From Rutidosis leptorrhynchoides (lineage: Eukaryota > Streptophyta > Magnoliopsida > Asterales > Asteraceae): DNA of 64,000 nt. Positions 13,943-26,512 of this stretch are shown one piece after another; position 1 is the first letter of the stretch; every line of letters begins with the position of its first letter. The translations under genes were made by a program, and so were the position numbers. The stretch spans positions 21,511,001 to 21,575,000 of the forward strand of contig NC_092340.1 of assembly GCF_046630445.1 (NCBI RefSeq), written 5' to 3'. The notes below the pieces were generated by a model. That model had not been told where the DNA came from. It was given only the letters and a program-made list of their open reading frames with translations, and ran no database searches.

Positions 13943-14053
13943 TATAACTTATGAACACACTTAACTCTTATTACTCTTTCCATCTCAATTCAATAATCCT
14001 ATACTTTTTTTTTCATAACTTCGAATGTAAATAATAATATTTTCTGTGTTATA

Positions 14054-14302
14054 CTCCATCCGTTTTATTATAAGTGTCCATTTTACTTTCAGAGTCTTTC
14101 TATACTAACTTTGACCGTAAATCTTTATTTTATTATATAATATTTGATAAAAACTATATGAATGGATTGGGATTATAATGCGATTTTATTTGTATAAATT
14201 TAATCAAATAATATATAACACAAATAAAAATATATATGGTCAAAGTTGACGAAGAAAGACTTTGAAAGTTAAATGTGAACAACTATAGTGGAACGGACGG
14301 AG
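14054..14302. mobile_element. Second Stowaway-like MITE, 249 bp
   Basis: The termini ctccatccgttttattataa and, on the other strand, ctccgtccgttccac match the MITE at 13689-13942, with TA on both sides (14052-14053 and 14303-14304). It is only 111 bp from the first copy and has the same internal plan, so the two are related but diverged copies. Confidence 0.8.
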
Positions 14303-14304
14303 TA

Positions 14305-14413
14305 TAATATTTAATAAAAGTTATACCAGACGAAACGTATAAACAACTTTATTGATTTATATAAATTTCATCATGTATCATATAACACAAAATAGTTATT
14401 TAAAGTCAAAGGT

Positions 14414-14503
<90 letters not shown>

Positions 14504-14681
14504 CTATTAAATTGGGATAGAGAGAGTATGACCTTATAACTTATGAAATATTTATAATTCTTTAATATTGTTTTATTTTACATAGTTTACAACTATAACC
14601 TTTAGTTATTCTACCAACACTAGTAAAAATAAAAAGTTTCAACTTTTTCAAATATAAACTCTAGCTCAACTAGTTTTGCCC
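14305..14681. other. Intergenic DNA with a MITE-like remnant and an (AT)n tract
   Basis: The segment 14330-14415 (resembling the MITE interior: tataaatttcatcatgtatcatataacac) and a degraded end near 14508-14528 suggest a third, decayed Stowaway-like copy. It is split by an (AT)n tract at 14423-14501. No gene is visible. Confidence 0.45.
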
Positions 14682-17108
14682 TGAAATGTTGGTGCATGAA
14701 TCCCCAACCATAGATTTCTTATCGTTTTAATACATTCGGTCATGTAATAACATATTCGTATGACTATTGATTATATTCGTGTTTGTGTGTGCTTAATTAT
14801 TTAAACAATCAATAAGTTAAACTGCATACACAGTCGACCGAGTGTGTCCACACACTCGACCGACTGTGTGACTCAGTCTACCGACTGAGTGACTCTGTCG
14901 ACTGACTGTGTCTGGGTTGCAGTATATATACGGGTTGTGACCTACATGGCTAGGTTACATTCTCCATTTACCCTAATCGACTGGTTACGGTTTCTCTCGA
15001 TCCCTAACACAATTTTGTGATGACCCGGGAATTTTCGACCAAATTTAAACTTATTCTTTATAGGTTTCCGATATGATAAGCAAAGTTGGTAATGTTGAAG
15101 TCTCATAAACTTTGAACTGTGTTCATGCATACATTTGACCTTTGAACTATTTATATGGATTCAATTAACCTTCGACTATCCCGACGATTCACGAACCTTT
15201 AATTGTAGATAGATATGTGTATGTATATATAAATAATATTTCGAAATATAATTTGAAGTATTATATTTTGTTGTTATTAAAAGTTAATAAAATAAAAATA
15301 GGATATTATAATAATTATTATTTAAAATATATCTCTATATATAAATAATGTATATTAAAAGTAAATATTAAATGATTGTAATACTCGTTTGATGTTTCGA
15401 TTGATATCAAGCAAGTTGAATTTAAACTTATATGACTTTAAAATAAACGGTGATCTGAAAATGAGTTTTATAAAATTATAAGCTTATTAAAAAATGTATT
15501 TAGATGATATTTGTTAAATTTTAAAACTTTATATATTTTAATTGAGGTTGGAAGCGAATAATTAATGTAATTTTTATTTAATAATTAATGCCCGAATTTT
15601 ATATCATAACGATCAAAATAAATAAAGCTATTTAATTTAAAAATATGAAATCTATCTGAAGACTTTTATCCGTCACTAACTATCAACGGAATACGGAATA
15701 AGACCACTAAATAAAATTGTTGACTCAATAATTCAAATGATTCTTCAACTCACACATTTAAAACTAAATATCATTATAATTATTACTACATTATTATTAA
15801 TTATTAGTATCACTTTATTCTTATCATATGTGTACAATTAAATGAGTCAACAGGGTAATAACTAAAATATCCGTGATTTGAAAAGGCTAACTGTGGTTGA
15901 TTTCAATCTATATCTAGGTTTATTATATAAAATTAAAAAAGGCATATGAATTATGGTCATATACAATGAAATGCAAACAATCACCTACCTTTCTTTCAAT
16001 TTGCTGTTTCCTGTCACAATCCATATCATGTACTTTAATAACTAGCAATGGAATATCATTGTAATTGTCTAGCTCAACTTTTATATTACATAATACAATA
16101 TATACATATTATATCATTCTATTCTATACATGTAGACTTCACATTAGTCTTGCTTGTAAGTTTGATAAATTCATAAAACGATTCAGTTCTGAAAATCAAA
16201 GGATGTTACACCATACCACTATTACTTTTATTAATATCGTTCTTCTCTGTCATTGACCAACACCCACTTAATCACCTACAACGAACACCCCTTTTTCCAT
16301 GTTTGCTATCCACTAACAAACCCAGACATCTTCGAAATGTTCCTGGTTTGGTTTGCTATCAACATGAAACGTCACCACCACAGGCCATACGGACACCATC
16401 AATCACCTCATACTCCTTTTCTGCCAACCCTTAGTTGCTACTGTCATCAACAAAGAGCACCACCATAGACCTATTCAACCACCACCATTTAGTTACTACT
16501 CAAACTAAATGAAATACTTCTGTCTCTGTTTCGATAATTAACCCTTAACAAATCATCCTATAACCATCTCTCACAACCATAAACCGTATAACCACCCTGC
16601 ATTTTCTGTTGAAACTGTAACACCATACGCCCATCTCCCTCTATCTATACATCTCTCCCTCCTCTCTATCTCATACATATCTACATACATATATACACAT
16701 AGATTATATACAAGATTACCTTTTATTCCCTGGAAACCCATGAGATCATTGCCACGATCAAGTCTGTAACTACAGCTGCTATGTTTCTGTTTTAACCCGT
16801 CATAAACCGCCCCTACAGTCTCAATTCAACCTGCTACAACCTTCTACTATCCGACTGTAACTGCAGTGCTGCTGTACACCTTTCCCGTCTTCATCAATGA
16901 CTACCTTCTGTTTCGTTCCCCTGCAACATAACCATCATCTTCATCATCTATATATATACATATATACACACAGGTGAGTACAAAACAACCACCATCTTCA
17001 ACTGGTAAACCTGAATTCCCATAAAAATAATCGCCTTTGTATAGCAATCATACCATTAATATACAATAAGATAAAAAGGGCAAACAAATTAATTTTTTTT
17101 TATAAACC

Positions 17109-17193
17109 TTGAGATAACAGATGATTAACAACTTCATTAGGATCCATTTTACAATCGTTAAGAACTGAATAGACCTCAACATCTGATACACTG
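17109..17193 (-). pseudogene. Captured antisense exon resembling the GIP1/DUF1296 N-terminal domain
   Basis: Read on the minus strand, this stretch encodes VSDVEVYSVLNDCKMDPNEV followed by VNHLLSQ. It resembles the plant GBF-interacting protein 1 N-terminal (UBA-like) domain, whose known form is IYAMLKDCNMDPNEAVNRLLSQ. It has a plausible splice acceptor (aaacag) upstream and a GT donor downstream. A second open stretch further 5' on the minus strand (about 17349-17450, containing IYRDYIESSSVDPEIGSLI) ends at a GTATGT donor; I cannot identify it. Upstream again, 17590-17700 carries several gggcc/ggccc-type promoter motifs. The intron phases do not fit cleanly, so it is probably a decayed transduplicate inside the solo LTR rather than a working gene. 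Confidence 0.45.
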
Positions 17194-18133
17194 TTTCTTC
17201 AATTTTTTTTTTCTTTTCTTTTCAATTATCATTATCAAACCATCAGGAACACCATAAAAATTTCTGCTATCGTGCTATCAAATAATTATACAGAAAATTA
17301 TAAAGGGATTAATTAAATTAAGAGAATATTATTGAATCGATTACATACTTGATTAATTAATGAACCGATTTCAGGATCAACTGATGATGATTCGATGTAG
17401 TCTCTGTAAATACACGCCGCTGTGTTTGATCCTTTTTCTAACTCGAAAACCCGTCAATCAAACCCCGACTGTAAAAGATTTCTGCTCCTTTGTTCGCAAG
17501 TGTTGTGAATTCCATTTCCAAATTCTGATCGATTGAGTTGGGAACTGAATGGCCTAATTCGTTTGATTGGGATCTGTCTAAGTTATTTATCTTTACTTTG
17601 GGCCGAACCTCATCAGCATACTCACTCATCGATTAAACTTGGGCCAAATCAAAATATTCCGGATTGGGCTTCTACTGGGCTGCAGTCTTTCTCCAACAAG
17701 CCATGGGTATTAATTAATCTAATTAGTATATGTTTATTATTAATATGATTAATATTATTATTATTATTATTATTATGATTTGTTAAATATGTTGTTAATA
17801 CTATGATTACAAATTATAAATTCTAAATAGTATGTATTAGTTAGAAATGTTGATAAAACTATGAAATTAAAGGTTATGAATACAAATGATAATTAAGATA
17901 TAATCTAAATAAAGTATTTTTATTAATATAGTTATTATTATTATTATCAGTATTATTATAAATAACAAATTCATATATAAAAACTATATTTATTACGTAT
18001 ACTATAACTACATTAATATTACATATACATTATATATTAAATCTAATAACATTAATTAAATAAGTATTTATATATAATGAAATTTTGGATGTAACAATAT
18101 AATATTAATTATATAGATACATATGTATTAGTA

Positions 18134-18234
<101 letters not shown>

Positions 18235-19533
18235 CTCAAAATAAATAAATATATATATAATCTTTGAAATAACAAATCCATTAATAAATTAATTAGGTAA
18301 TATATAAACTAGTTTGATTATTATTACATGTTAATTATACGAGTTAATATATATACTTTATATAGGTTCGTGAATCCGAGGCCAACCCTACATTGTTCAG
18401 TTGTTCAAAACAGTCATATGTATTTTTACTACAAAATACATTAGGTGAGTTTCATTATTCCCTTTTTATATACATTTTTGGGCTGAGAATACATGCAAAT
18501 GCTTTATTAACTGTTTTACAATATTTATATGTGTGAGTTTCATTTTCCTTTTTACCCTTTATATTTTTGGGCTGAGAATACATGCGCAAGTTTTCTAAAT
18601 GTTTTACGAAATAGACACAAGTAATCGAAACTACATTCTATGGTTGGATTATGAAATCGAATATGCCCTTTTTATTAAGTCTGGTAATCTAAGAATTAGG
18701 GAACAGACACCCTAATTGACGCGAACTCTAAAGATAGATCTATCGGGCCCAACAAGCCCCTTCCAAAGTACCGGATGCTTTAGTGCTTCGAAATTTATAT
18801 CATGTCCGAAGGAGGATCCCGGAATGATGGGGATATTCTTATATGCATATTGTGAATGTCGGTTACCAGGTGTTCAATCCATATGAATGATTTTTGTCTC
18901 TATGCATGGGACGTATGTTTATGAGAATTGGAAATATGAAATCTTGTGGTCTATTAAAATTATGAAATGATTCTTTATGATAAACTAATGAACTCACCAA
19001 CCTTTTTGGTTGACACTTTAAAGCATGTTTATTCTCAGGTATGAAAGAAGTCTTTCGCTGTGCATTTGCTCATTCTAGAAATATTACTTGGAGTCATTTA
19101 TGGCATCTTTCAAAAGACGTGCATTCGAGTCGTTGAGTTCATCAAGATTATTATTAAGTCAATTATAGTGGATATATTATAAAATGGTATGCATGCTGTC
19201 AACCTTCGATGTTATGAAAGAATGTCTTTTCAAAAACGAATGCAATGTTTGTAAAATGTATCATATAGAGGTCAAGTACCTTGCGATGTAATCAACTGTT
19301 ATGAATCGTTTATAATCGATATGGACTTCGTCCGGATGGATTAGGACGGGTCTTCACAAATTTACCACCGAAATAACACGTTAAGGCTTCGTTCTAATCT
19401 AGTTTTCTCTCTAGTTTTGACTAAAACGAATCCAACACGACCCATATCTCGGTTTTAGTTGTGTCTAGTGTATTTCGCCTCTAGATACAATCACAAGCGA
19501 CCTAAGATCCGTCCAAACAACGTTTACATGAAA

Positions 19534-20012
19534 CGTTCATAGTAGGGAAGATTGTTAAAGAGTTTATGAGAAAATTACGTGTGCAGTGATATGACAAAAT
19601 TTACTCTGTATTTGAGTTAAAAAGAGAAGACAAAAATAGAATATTATTAAACACTTCTCGCCCGGTGAAACTTATATCACGACTCAAAAAAACTCGACCC
19701 ACAAAGCCCCATAAAGAGGCACTTAGGGCGTTGTAGTTGTGTCACATAATTAGAGGATTCATGCCCATAACATGTGATCTTATAGCCAGTTGTTACCGTA
19801 CGTTTTTCTAAAAAACATCATGATCCAAAATGAGTGTGGGGTAGCAGTCTTAATAGAAATCATCAAGTTGACGAGGGTAGTAGCTGTTAAAACTTGTGGC
19901 GTAGCCACTTGTACCTTGTAGGTGCAAATGACCCCTTGAAAAAGATACTAATGTTAGTAGTAGAGTAAATGTAGTACTAGGTCTAGTAGTGAGGTTTATA
20001 AACAATTTAACC
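19534..20012. other. Intergenic DNA, nothing recognised
   Basis: No convincing reading frame, RNA or repeat is visible between the copia LTR and the SINE-like sequence. Confidence 0.5.
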
Positions 20013-20190
20013 ATGGGGTAGTGGTCTAATGGTTGATCTCATCTTTAAGTTATGGGTTCGATCTGCAGTAATTTCTCTTCATGGCCACGGAGGTTCGCTC
20101 GCAATGAATCCGGGCTGCTCGCAAAGTGAGTAATCATTCTGGGATTAGTCATTTCGTAAAAATAAGTTGAATACTCAAGTTTAAAAAAAA
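20013..20190 (+). mobile_element. Probable tRNA-derived SINE
   Basis: A polymerase III box A match, tggtctaatgg (20022-20032), fits TRGYNNARNGG exactly. It is followed by ggttcgatct (20056-20065), which matches box B (GWTCRANNC) except at its last base. The tRNA-like head is followed by a tRNA-unrelated body and an A-rich end (ttaaaaaaaa at 20181-20190). The length of about 180 bp suits plant SINEs. I cannot see a clear target duplication, and no complete tRNA cloverleaf forms, so it is not called a tRNA gene. Confidence 0.5.
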
Positions 20191-20906
20191 GTTATAAGCC
20201 ATTTGAACTAGAGGTGACCCTATTTTGTAGGTAATTTATATTTTATGAAAACTCATACGTATTTATTATTCACTTCTACCTCTTTTGTAATATATGTACA
20301 TACATATACATGTTAGTTTACATTATTCTTGATGATTTGTTCCTCCTAGTTAGCAACTAATTTTAGTTTGTGTAAAGCAAATCTAAAAGAAATATATAAG
20401 GCAAGTTGATTACTTGCGTACTTTATTTGATCCTTGTTGCTTTTGTTTAATGCAATGGTCAGAATTAGGAGCGAATGAACTTGGACATGATGACTTACAA
20501 TCCACCAATTATGCTAGTAAAAATTTTAATTAATAAGGGATGACAAAATGTTGTATAATTTAATTAATAATATTGACATATATAATTGTTTACATGCTAT
20601 ATATGAATTTGTTTATATCCTATTGCGTTTAAGATAGAATCGAAGCTAGAAAACTGTTTATCTTAATGTACCTAATCTGATATAATTAAGACCTCTTATA
20701 AACTGACATTGCGTTCTTCTATTTGTTGCTCGCTCCAAAGGTTTACACATTACTTGTTCATATAATATATGTAAGATTAAAATATATGAATACTGATACT
20801 TTTAACTTTGGTTTAGTCAAAAAGGGGACATGGAATCGTCGGTAGTTCGGAAGGTTCATGCACGGTTTAATTTCTCTTTATCCCATCTGACCATCCAAGA
20901 CCAAGA

Positions 20907-20908
<2 letters not shown>
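20191..20908. other. Intergenic DNA, nothing recognised
   Basis: AT-rich; no gene, repeat family or RNA recognised. Confidence 0.5.

Positions 20909-20991
<83 letters not shown>
20909..20991. repeat. (AT)n microsatellite
   Basis: About 83 bp of alternating AT. The short open frame crossing it (20830-21063) is mostly Ile/Tyr repeat and is not a gene. Confidence 0.95.
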
Positions 20992-20993
<2 letters not shown>

Positions 20994-21270
20994 TTTTCAA
21001 TTTAACATTGCAACCAACAAAGTTACATATAATGTACTTAACTATCAAAATTTTGCTACTTAATTACTAGCAAACGAGGTAGGAATTTTGCGCTTTACGA
21101 CGAAAATATTAATTTTAAAAAATAAAAGAGGTAGAAGTGATCGGTTGAGAAATAGAAGAGAAGCTTAAAAACGACTAAGAATGGATAAGCAAAATTTCAA
21201 ATTTTTTTTTTTAAAAAAATTATCTTTTTAGGATCTCTTAATATGCAGATTGAAGAAAACACAAAAATTA

Positions 21271-21303
<33 letters not shown>

Positions 21304-21304
21304 C

Positions 21305-21463
21305 GTTAATAAATCGTTGATGAATGATAATAATCATGATGAATAATTAATTTATCATTCATCTGAATAGTGATTAATGATTAATTCATTCATCACTATT
21401 CAGATAAATGATAAATTAATCATTCATCACGATTATTATCATTCATCATCGATTTTTTAATAA
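21305..21463. repeat. Long near-perfect hairpin, arms about 75 bp
   Basis: The left arm (from gttaataaatcgttgatgaa) is the imperfect reverse complement of the right arm (ending catcatcgattttttaataa), with a loop of only a few bases near 21379. Mismatches are few, so a transcript would fold into a hairpin of miRNA-precursor or foldback-MITE size. It directly follows an A run (about 21265-21300). No flanking duplication is clear. Confidence 0.75.
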
Positions 21464-21560
21464 TTTCGAATGTTTTGGCGTATAAAAATATAGATTATGA
21501 GAGTATTTTGATGCAGATTTAATTTATGAATCTAAAAAAATATTAATTTTTTTCATCTGA

Positions 21561-21564
<4 letters not shown>

Positions 21565-21648
<84 letters not shown>
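21565..21648. repeat. (AT)n microsatellite
   Basis: About 84 bp of alternating AT, 100 bp after the hairpin. Confidence 0.95.
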
Positions 21649-21650
<2 letters not shown>

Positions 21651-22036
21651 TTTAATCCATGACTAAGAAACTTTAGTGGTTAAGTGGAGATAAACAAAAT
21701 GAAAATGAAAAAAAAAACAAGAAACATTTTTTTTTTAAATTTATTACTGCTACTGTTCACTTTCCTATCATCCAATATGTTAAAAATTAATAAGCAATCT
21801 AGTTCTAAACATCACAACTATTGGTTCTCACACACTTTTGAGATGTGGGAAATGTTGGTGGCTAAAGTATGAAGTTTGGAACTTGCTTTCGTTGTTGTGC
21901 AGTTATGATTTATGAAGTTTTTGTGGCTAAAGTCGGATTTCATGATGTGTTAAGGTTTAATATAACTCGTATATTCTTGTCATTCATCTGAATCAACATC
22001 TATCATTCCTATTATTCATCTATCATTGTTCTTCAT
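21649..22036. other. Intergenic DNA, nothing recognised
   Basis: Includes a short open frame (21684-21872) with no recognisable features, and scattered cattcatctgaat-like words that echo the hairpin arms. Confidence 0.4.
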
Positions 22037-22345
22037 TGTGACGCCCCGTCCAAAACCTCTATGGTACGGATCATCAACAACAGGTTCATCACACGGTTAC
22101 AACACTATATGCTAGTTTAAACAAAGCTTTTGCATTCGTTATTGAAATAAGGTTTTACCATAGTAAAAAGTTTAACAAAGTAGCATGCTTCTAAAGATAG
22201 AAAGCATCATAAGTAGTACGTGACTCGTAAGTCATTACATAATAGTGTATCGAAATACAGTTTCGTTTTATTGAATGCAAAAGTAAATTTGAATAAAGTC
22301 TGAGACACCAAAGGTAGGCCTTCTAACGACAGCGGAAGTCTAACA

Positions 22346-25300
22346 TGTAGTGACCCGAACTTTTCCATGTTTATATATATTAATTGAGATTGATATTTAC
22401 ATGATTAAATGTTTCCAACATGTTAAGCAATCAAACTTGTTAAGACTTGATTAATTGAAATAAGTTTCATATAGACAATTGACCACCCAAGTTGACCGGT
22501 GATTCACGAACGTTAAAACTTATAAAAACTATATGATGACATATATATGGATATATATATATATAGTTAACATCATACTATGATAAGTAAACATATCATT
22601 AAGTATATTAACAATGAACTACATATGTAAAAACAAGACTACTAACTTAATGATTTTTAAACGAGACATATATGTAACGATTATCGTTGTAAAGACATTT
22701 AATGTATATATATCATATTAAGAGATATTCATACATGATAATATCATGATAATATAATAATTTAAAATCTCATTTGATATTATAAACATTGGGTTAACAA
22801 CATTTAACAAGATCGTTAACCTAAAGGTTTCAAAACAACACTTACATGTAACGACTAACGATGACTTAACGACTCAGTTAAAATGTATATACATGTAGTG
22901 TTTTAATATGTATTTATACACTTTTGAAAGACTTCAATACACTTATCAAAATACTTCTACTTAACAAAAATGCTTACAATTACATCCTCGTTCAGTTTCA
23001 TCAACAATTCTACTCGTATGCACCCGTATTCGTACTCGTACAATACACAGCTTTTAGATGTATGTACTATTGGTATATACACTCCAATGATCAGCTCTTA
23101 GCAGCCCATGTGAGTCACCTAACACATGTGGGAACCATCATTTGGCAACTAGCATGAAATATCTCATAAAATTACAAAAATATGAGTAATCATTCATGAC
23201 TTATTTACATGAAAACAAAATTACATATCCTTTATATCTAATCCATACACCAACGACCAAAAACACCTACAAACACTTTCATTCTTCAATTTTCTTCATC
23301 TAATTGATCTCTCTCAAGTACTATCTTCAAGTTCTAAGTGTTCTTCATAAATTCCAAAATTTCTAGTTTCATAAAATCAAGAATACTTTCAAGTTTGCTA
23401 GCTCACTTCCAATCTTGTAAGGTGATCATCCAACCTCAAGAAATCTTTGTTTCTTACAGTAGGTTATCATTCTAATACAAGGTAATAATCATATTCAAAC
23501 TTTGGTTCAATTTCTATAACTATAACAATCTTATTTCAAGTGATGATCTTACTTGAACTTGTTTTCGTGTCATGATTCTGCTTCAAGAACTTCGAGCCAT
23601 CCAAGGATCCATTGAAGCTAGATCCATTTTTCTCTTTTCCAGTAGGTTTATCCAAGGAACTTAAGGTAGTAATGATGTTCATAACATCATTCGATTCATA
23701 CATATAAAGCTATCTTATTCGAAGGTTTAAACTTGTAATCACTAGAACATAGTTTAGTTAATTCTAAACTTGTTCGCAAACAAAAGTTAATCCTTCTAAC
23801 TTGACTTTTAAAATAAACTAAACACATGTTCTATATCTGTATGATATGCTAACTTAATGATTTAAAACCTGGAAACACGAAAAACACCGTAAAACCGGAT
23901 TTACGCCGTCGTAGTAACACCGCGGGCTGTTTTGGGTTAGTTAATTAAAAACTATGATAAACTTTGATTTAAAAGTTGTTATTCTGAGAAAATGATTTTT
24001 ATTATGAACATGAAACTATATCCAAAAATTATGGTTAAACTCAAAGTGGAAGTATGTTTTATAAAATGGTCATCTAGACGTCGTTCTTTCGACTGAAATG
24101 ACTACCTTTACAAAAACGACTTGTAACTTATTTTTTCGACTATAAACCTATACTTTTTCTGTTTAGATTCATAAAATAGAGTTCAATATGAAACCATAGC
24201 AATTTGATTCACTCAAAACGGATTTAAAATGAAGAAGTTATGGGTAAAACAAGATTGGATAATTTTTCTCATTTTAGCTACGTGAAAATTGGTAACAAAT
24301 CTATTCCAACCATAACTTAATCAACTTGTATTGTATATTATGTAATCTTGAGATACCATAGACACGTATACAATGTTTCGACCTATCATGTCGACACATC
24401 TATATATATTTCGGAACAACCATAGACACTCTATATGTGAATGTTGGAGTTAGCTATACAGGGTTGAGGTTGATTCCAAAATATACATAGTTTGAGTTGT
24501 GATCAATACTGAGATACGTGTACATCTAACTATGGACAACTAGCTGTAGGTTACTAACGAGGACAGCTGACTTAATAAACTTAAAATATCAAAATATATT
24601 AAAAGTGTTGTAAATATATTTTGAACATACTTTGATATATATGTATATATTGTTATAGGTTCGTGAATCAACCAGTGGCCAAGTCTTACTTCCCGACGAA
24701 GTAAAAATCTGTGAAAGTGAGTTATAGTCCCACTTTTAAAATCTAATATTTTTGGGATGAGAATACATGCAGGTTTTATAAATGATTTACAAAATAGACA
24801 CAAGTACGTGAAACTACATTCTATGGTTGAATTATCGAAATCGAATATGCCCCTTTTTATTAAGTCTGGTAATCTAAGAATTTGGGAACAGACACCCTAA
24901 TTGACGCGAATCCTAAAGATAGATCTATTGGGCCTAACAAACCCCATCCAAAGTACCGGATGCTTTAGTACTTCGAAATTTATATCATATCCGAAGGGTG
25001 TCCCGGAATGATGGGGATATTCTTATATATGCATCTTGTTAATGTCGGTTACCAGGTGTTCACCATATGAATGATTTTTATCTCTATGTATGGGATGTAT
25101 ATTGAAATATGAAATCTTGTGGTCTATTGTTATGATTTGATATATATAGGTTAAACCTATAACTCACCAACATTTTTGTTGACGTTTAAAGCATGTTTAT
25201 TCTCAGGTGAATACTAAGAGCTTCCGCTGTTGCATACTAAAATAAGGACAAGATTTGGAGTCCATGTTTGTATGATACTGTGTAAAAACTGCATTCAAGA

Positions 25301-25551
25301 AACTGATTTCGATGTAACATATTTGTATTGTAAACCATTATGTAATGGTCGTGTGTAAACAGGATATTTTAGATTATCATTATTTGATAATCTACGTAAA
25401 TCTTTTTAAACCTTTATTTACGAAATAAAGGTTATGGTTTGTTTTAAAAATGAATGCAGTCTTTGAAAAACGTCTCATATAGAGGTCAAAACCTCGCAAC
25501 GAAATCAATTAATATGGAACGTTTTTTAATCAATAAGAACGGGACATTTCA
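22346..25551 (+). repeat. 5' LTR of element D (3.2 kb)
   Basis: Starts TGTAGTGACCCG, ends ACATTTCA. Short frames inside it (for example 22924-23157) are repeated in the other LTR and have no recognisable content. Confidence 0.93.
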
Positions 25552-25553
25552 GT

Positions 25554-25565
25554 TGGTATCCGAGC
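25554..25565 (+). promoter_or_regulatory. Primer-binding site of element D
   Basis: tggtatccgagc starts two bases after the LTR end. It resembles the tRNA-iMet complement seen in elements A and B (tggtatcagagc) with one difference. Confidence 0.75.
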
Positions 25566-25759
25566 GTTGGTCTTAGAGAACCAGAATTTTGCATTAGTGT
25601 GTCTTATCGAGTTTGTTAGGATGCATTAGTGAGTCTGGACTTCGACCGTGTTTACTTGAAAAATGATTGCTTAACAAATTTTGTTGGAAACTATATATTT
25701 TTAACATGTGAATATTATGTGATATATTAATCTCTTAACGCGTTTGATATTATATGATA

Positions 25760-26375
25760 GATGTCTACCTCTAGAACAAGTCCCATTGACTCACCTAATA
25801 ATAATGAAGAGTCAAATGTAAATTGAAATGATTCGTGGACTGATTTACAAGTTCCCGAAGAGGAACCGGAAGAAGAGTCGGAACCGGAAGAAGAATCGGA
25901 ACCGGAAGAAGAATCGGAACCGGATGAAGAAATAGAACCAGTGGGGGAAATAATAAAACGGTTAAGTAAAAGAAAATCCTAAACCAACCGACCAAGGTTA
26001 ATTATGGTCAATGGTGTTTCCACCAAGGAAGCAAAATATTGGGAGGATTACCAATTCTCCGATGAATCGGATTCCGACGAGAATTCCGATGATGTTATAG
26101 AAATTACCCCAACTGAATTTAAAAAGGCAAAAGAAAATAATAAGGGAAAGGGCATAAAAATAGAGAAATCTAATTCCAACCCCGATGAACTTTATATGTA
26201 TCGTCAACCCCCGAAGTCCTTAAGTTGTAACAATGACCCGGGAACCTCTAAACCACCAGGTTTTTCTAAACCAATGTGGAAAACGATGGCTCGTATTAGG
26301 GGAACATCATATATCCCTAGAAACTTGGCAAAACGAACCAAAACCGAAGAAGAAGAAACAAGCGAGTCGGAATAA
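25760..26375 (+). pseudogene. Acidic coding-like region of element D, upstream of the F-box gene
   Basis: This coding-like stretch lies between the primer-binding site and the F-box gene. Its first third carries a tandem Glu/Pro/Ser repeat (unit EEESEPE). The second part has an Asp/Ser-rich patch (SDESDSDENSDD) followed by a basic stretch (IRGTSYIPRNLAKRTKT). Nothing matches gag, and I do not recognise the family. It occupies the same slot as the 5092-5616 frame of element A but is not obviously similar to it. As part of the element it is treated as a broken fossil reading frame. Confidence 0.5.
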
Positions 26376-26512
26376 GATAGTTGTATTCGTGTGGTGTAAT
26401 ATATGTAATATAGTGTGCTTATGCTTTATGATATATGTAAAAATTGCTTGTATTAATAAGTATTTTTTTTATGAATCTAACTCTTGTCTATTTTACAGTA
26501 TAAAAACACCAA

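Noticed and set aside
22924-23157. 77-residue frame in the 5' LTR of element D
   Set aside because: LTR sequence, repeated in decayed form in the other LTR, with no recognisable features.
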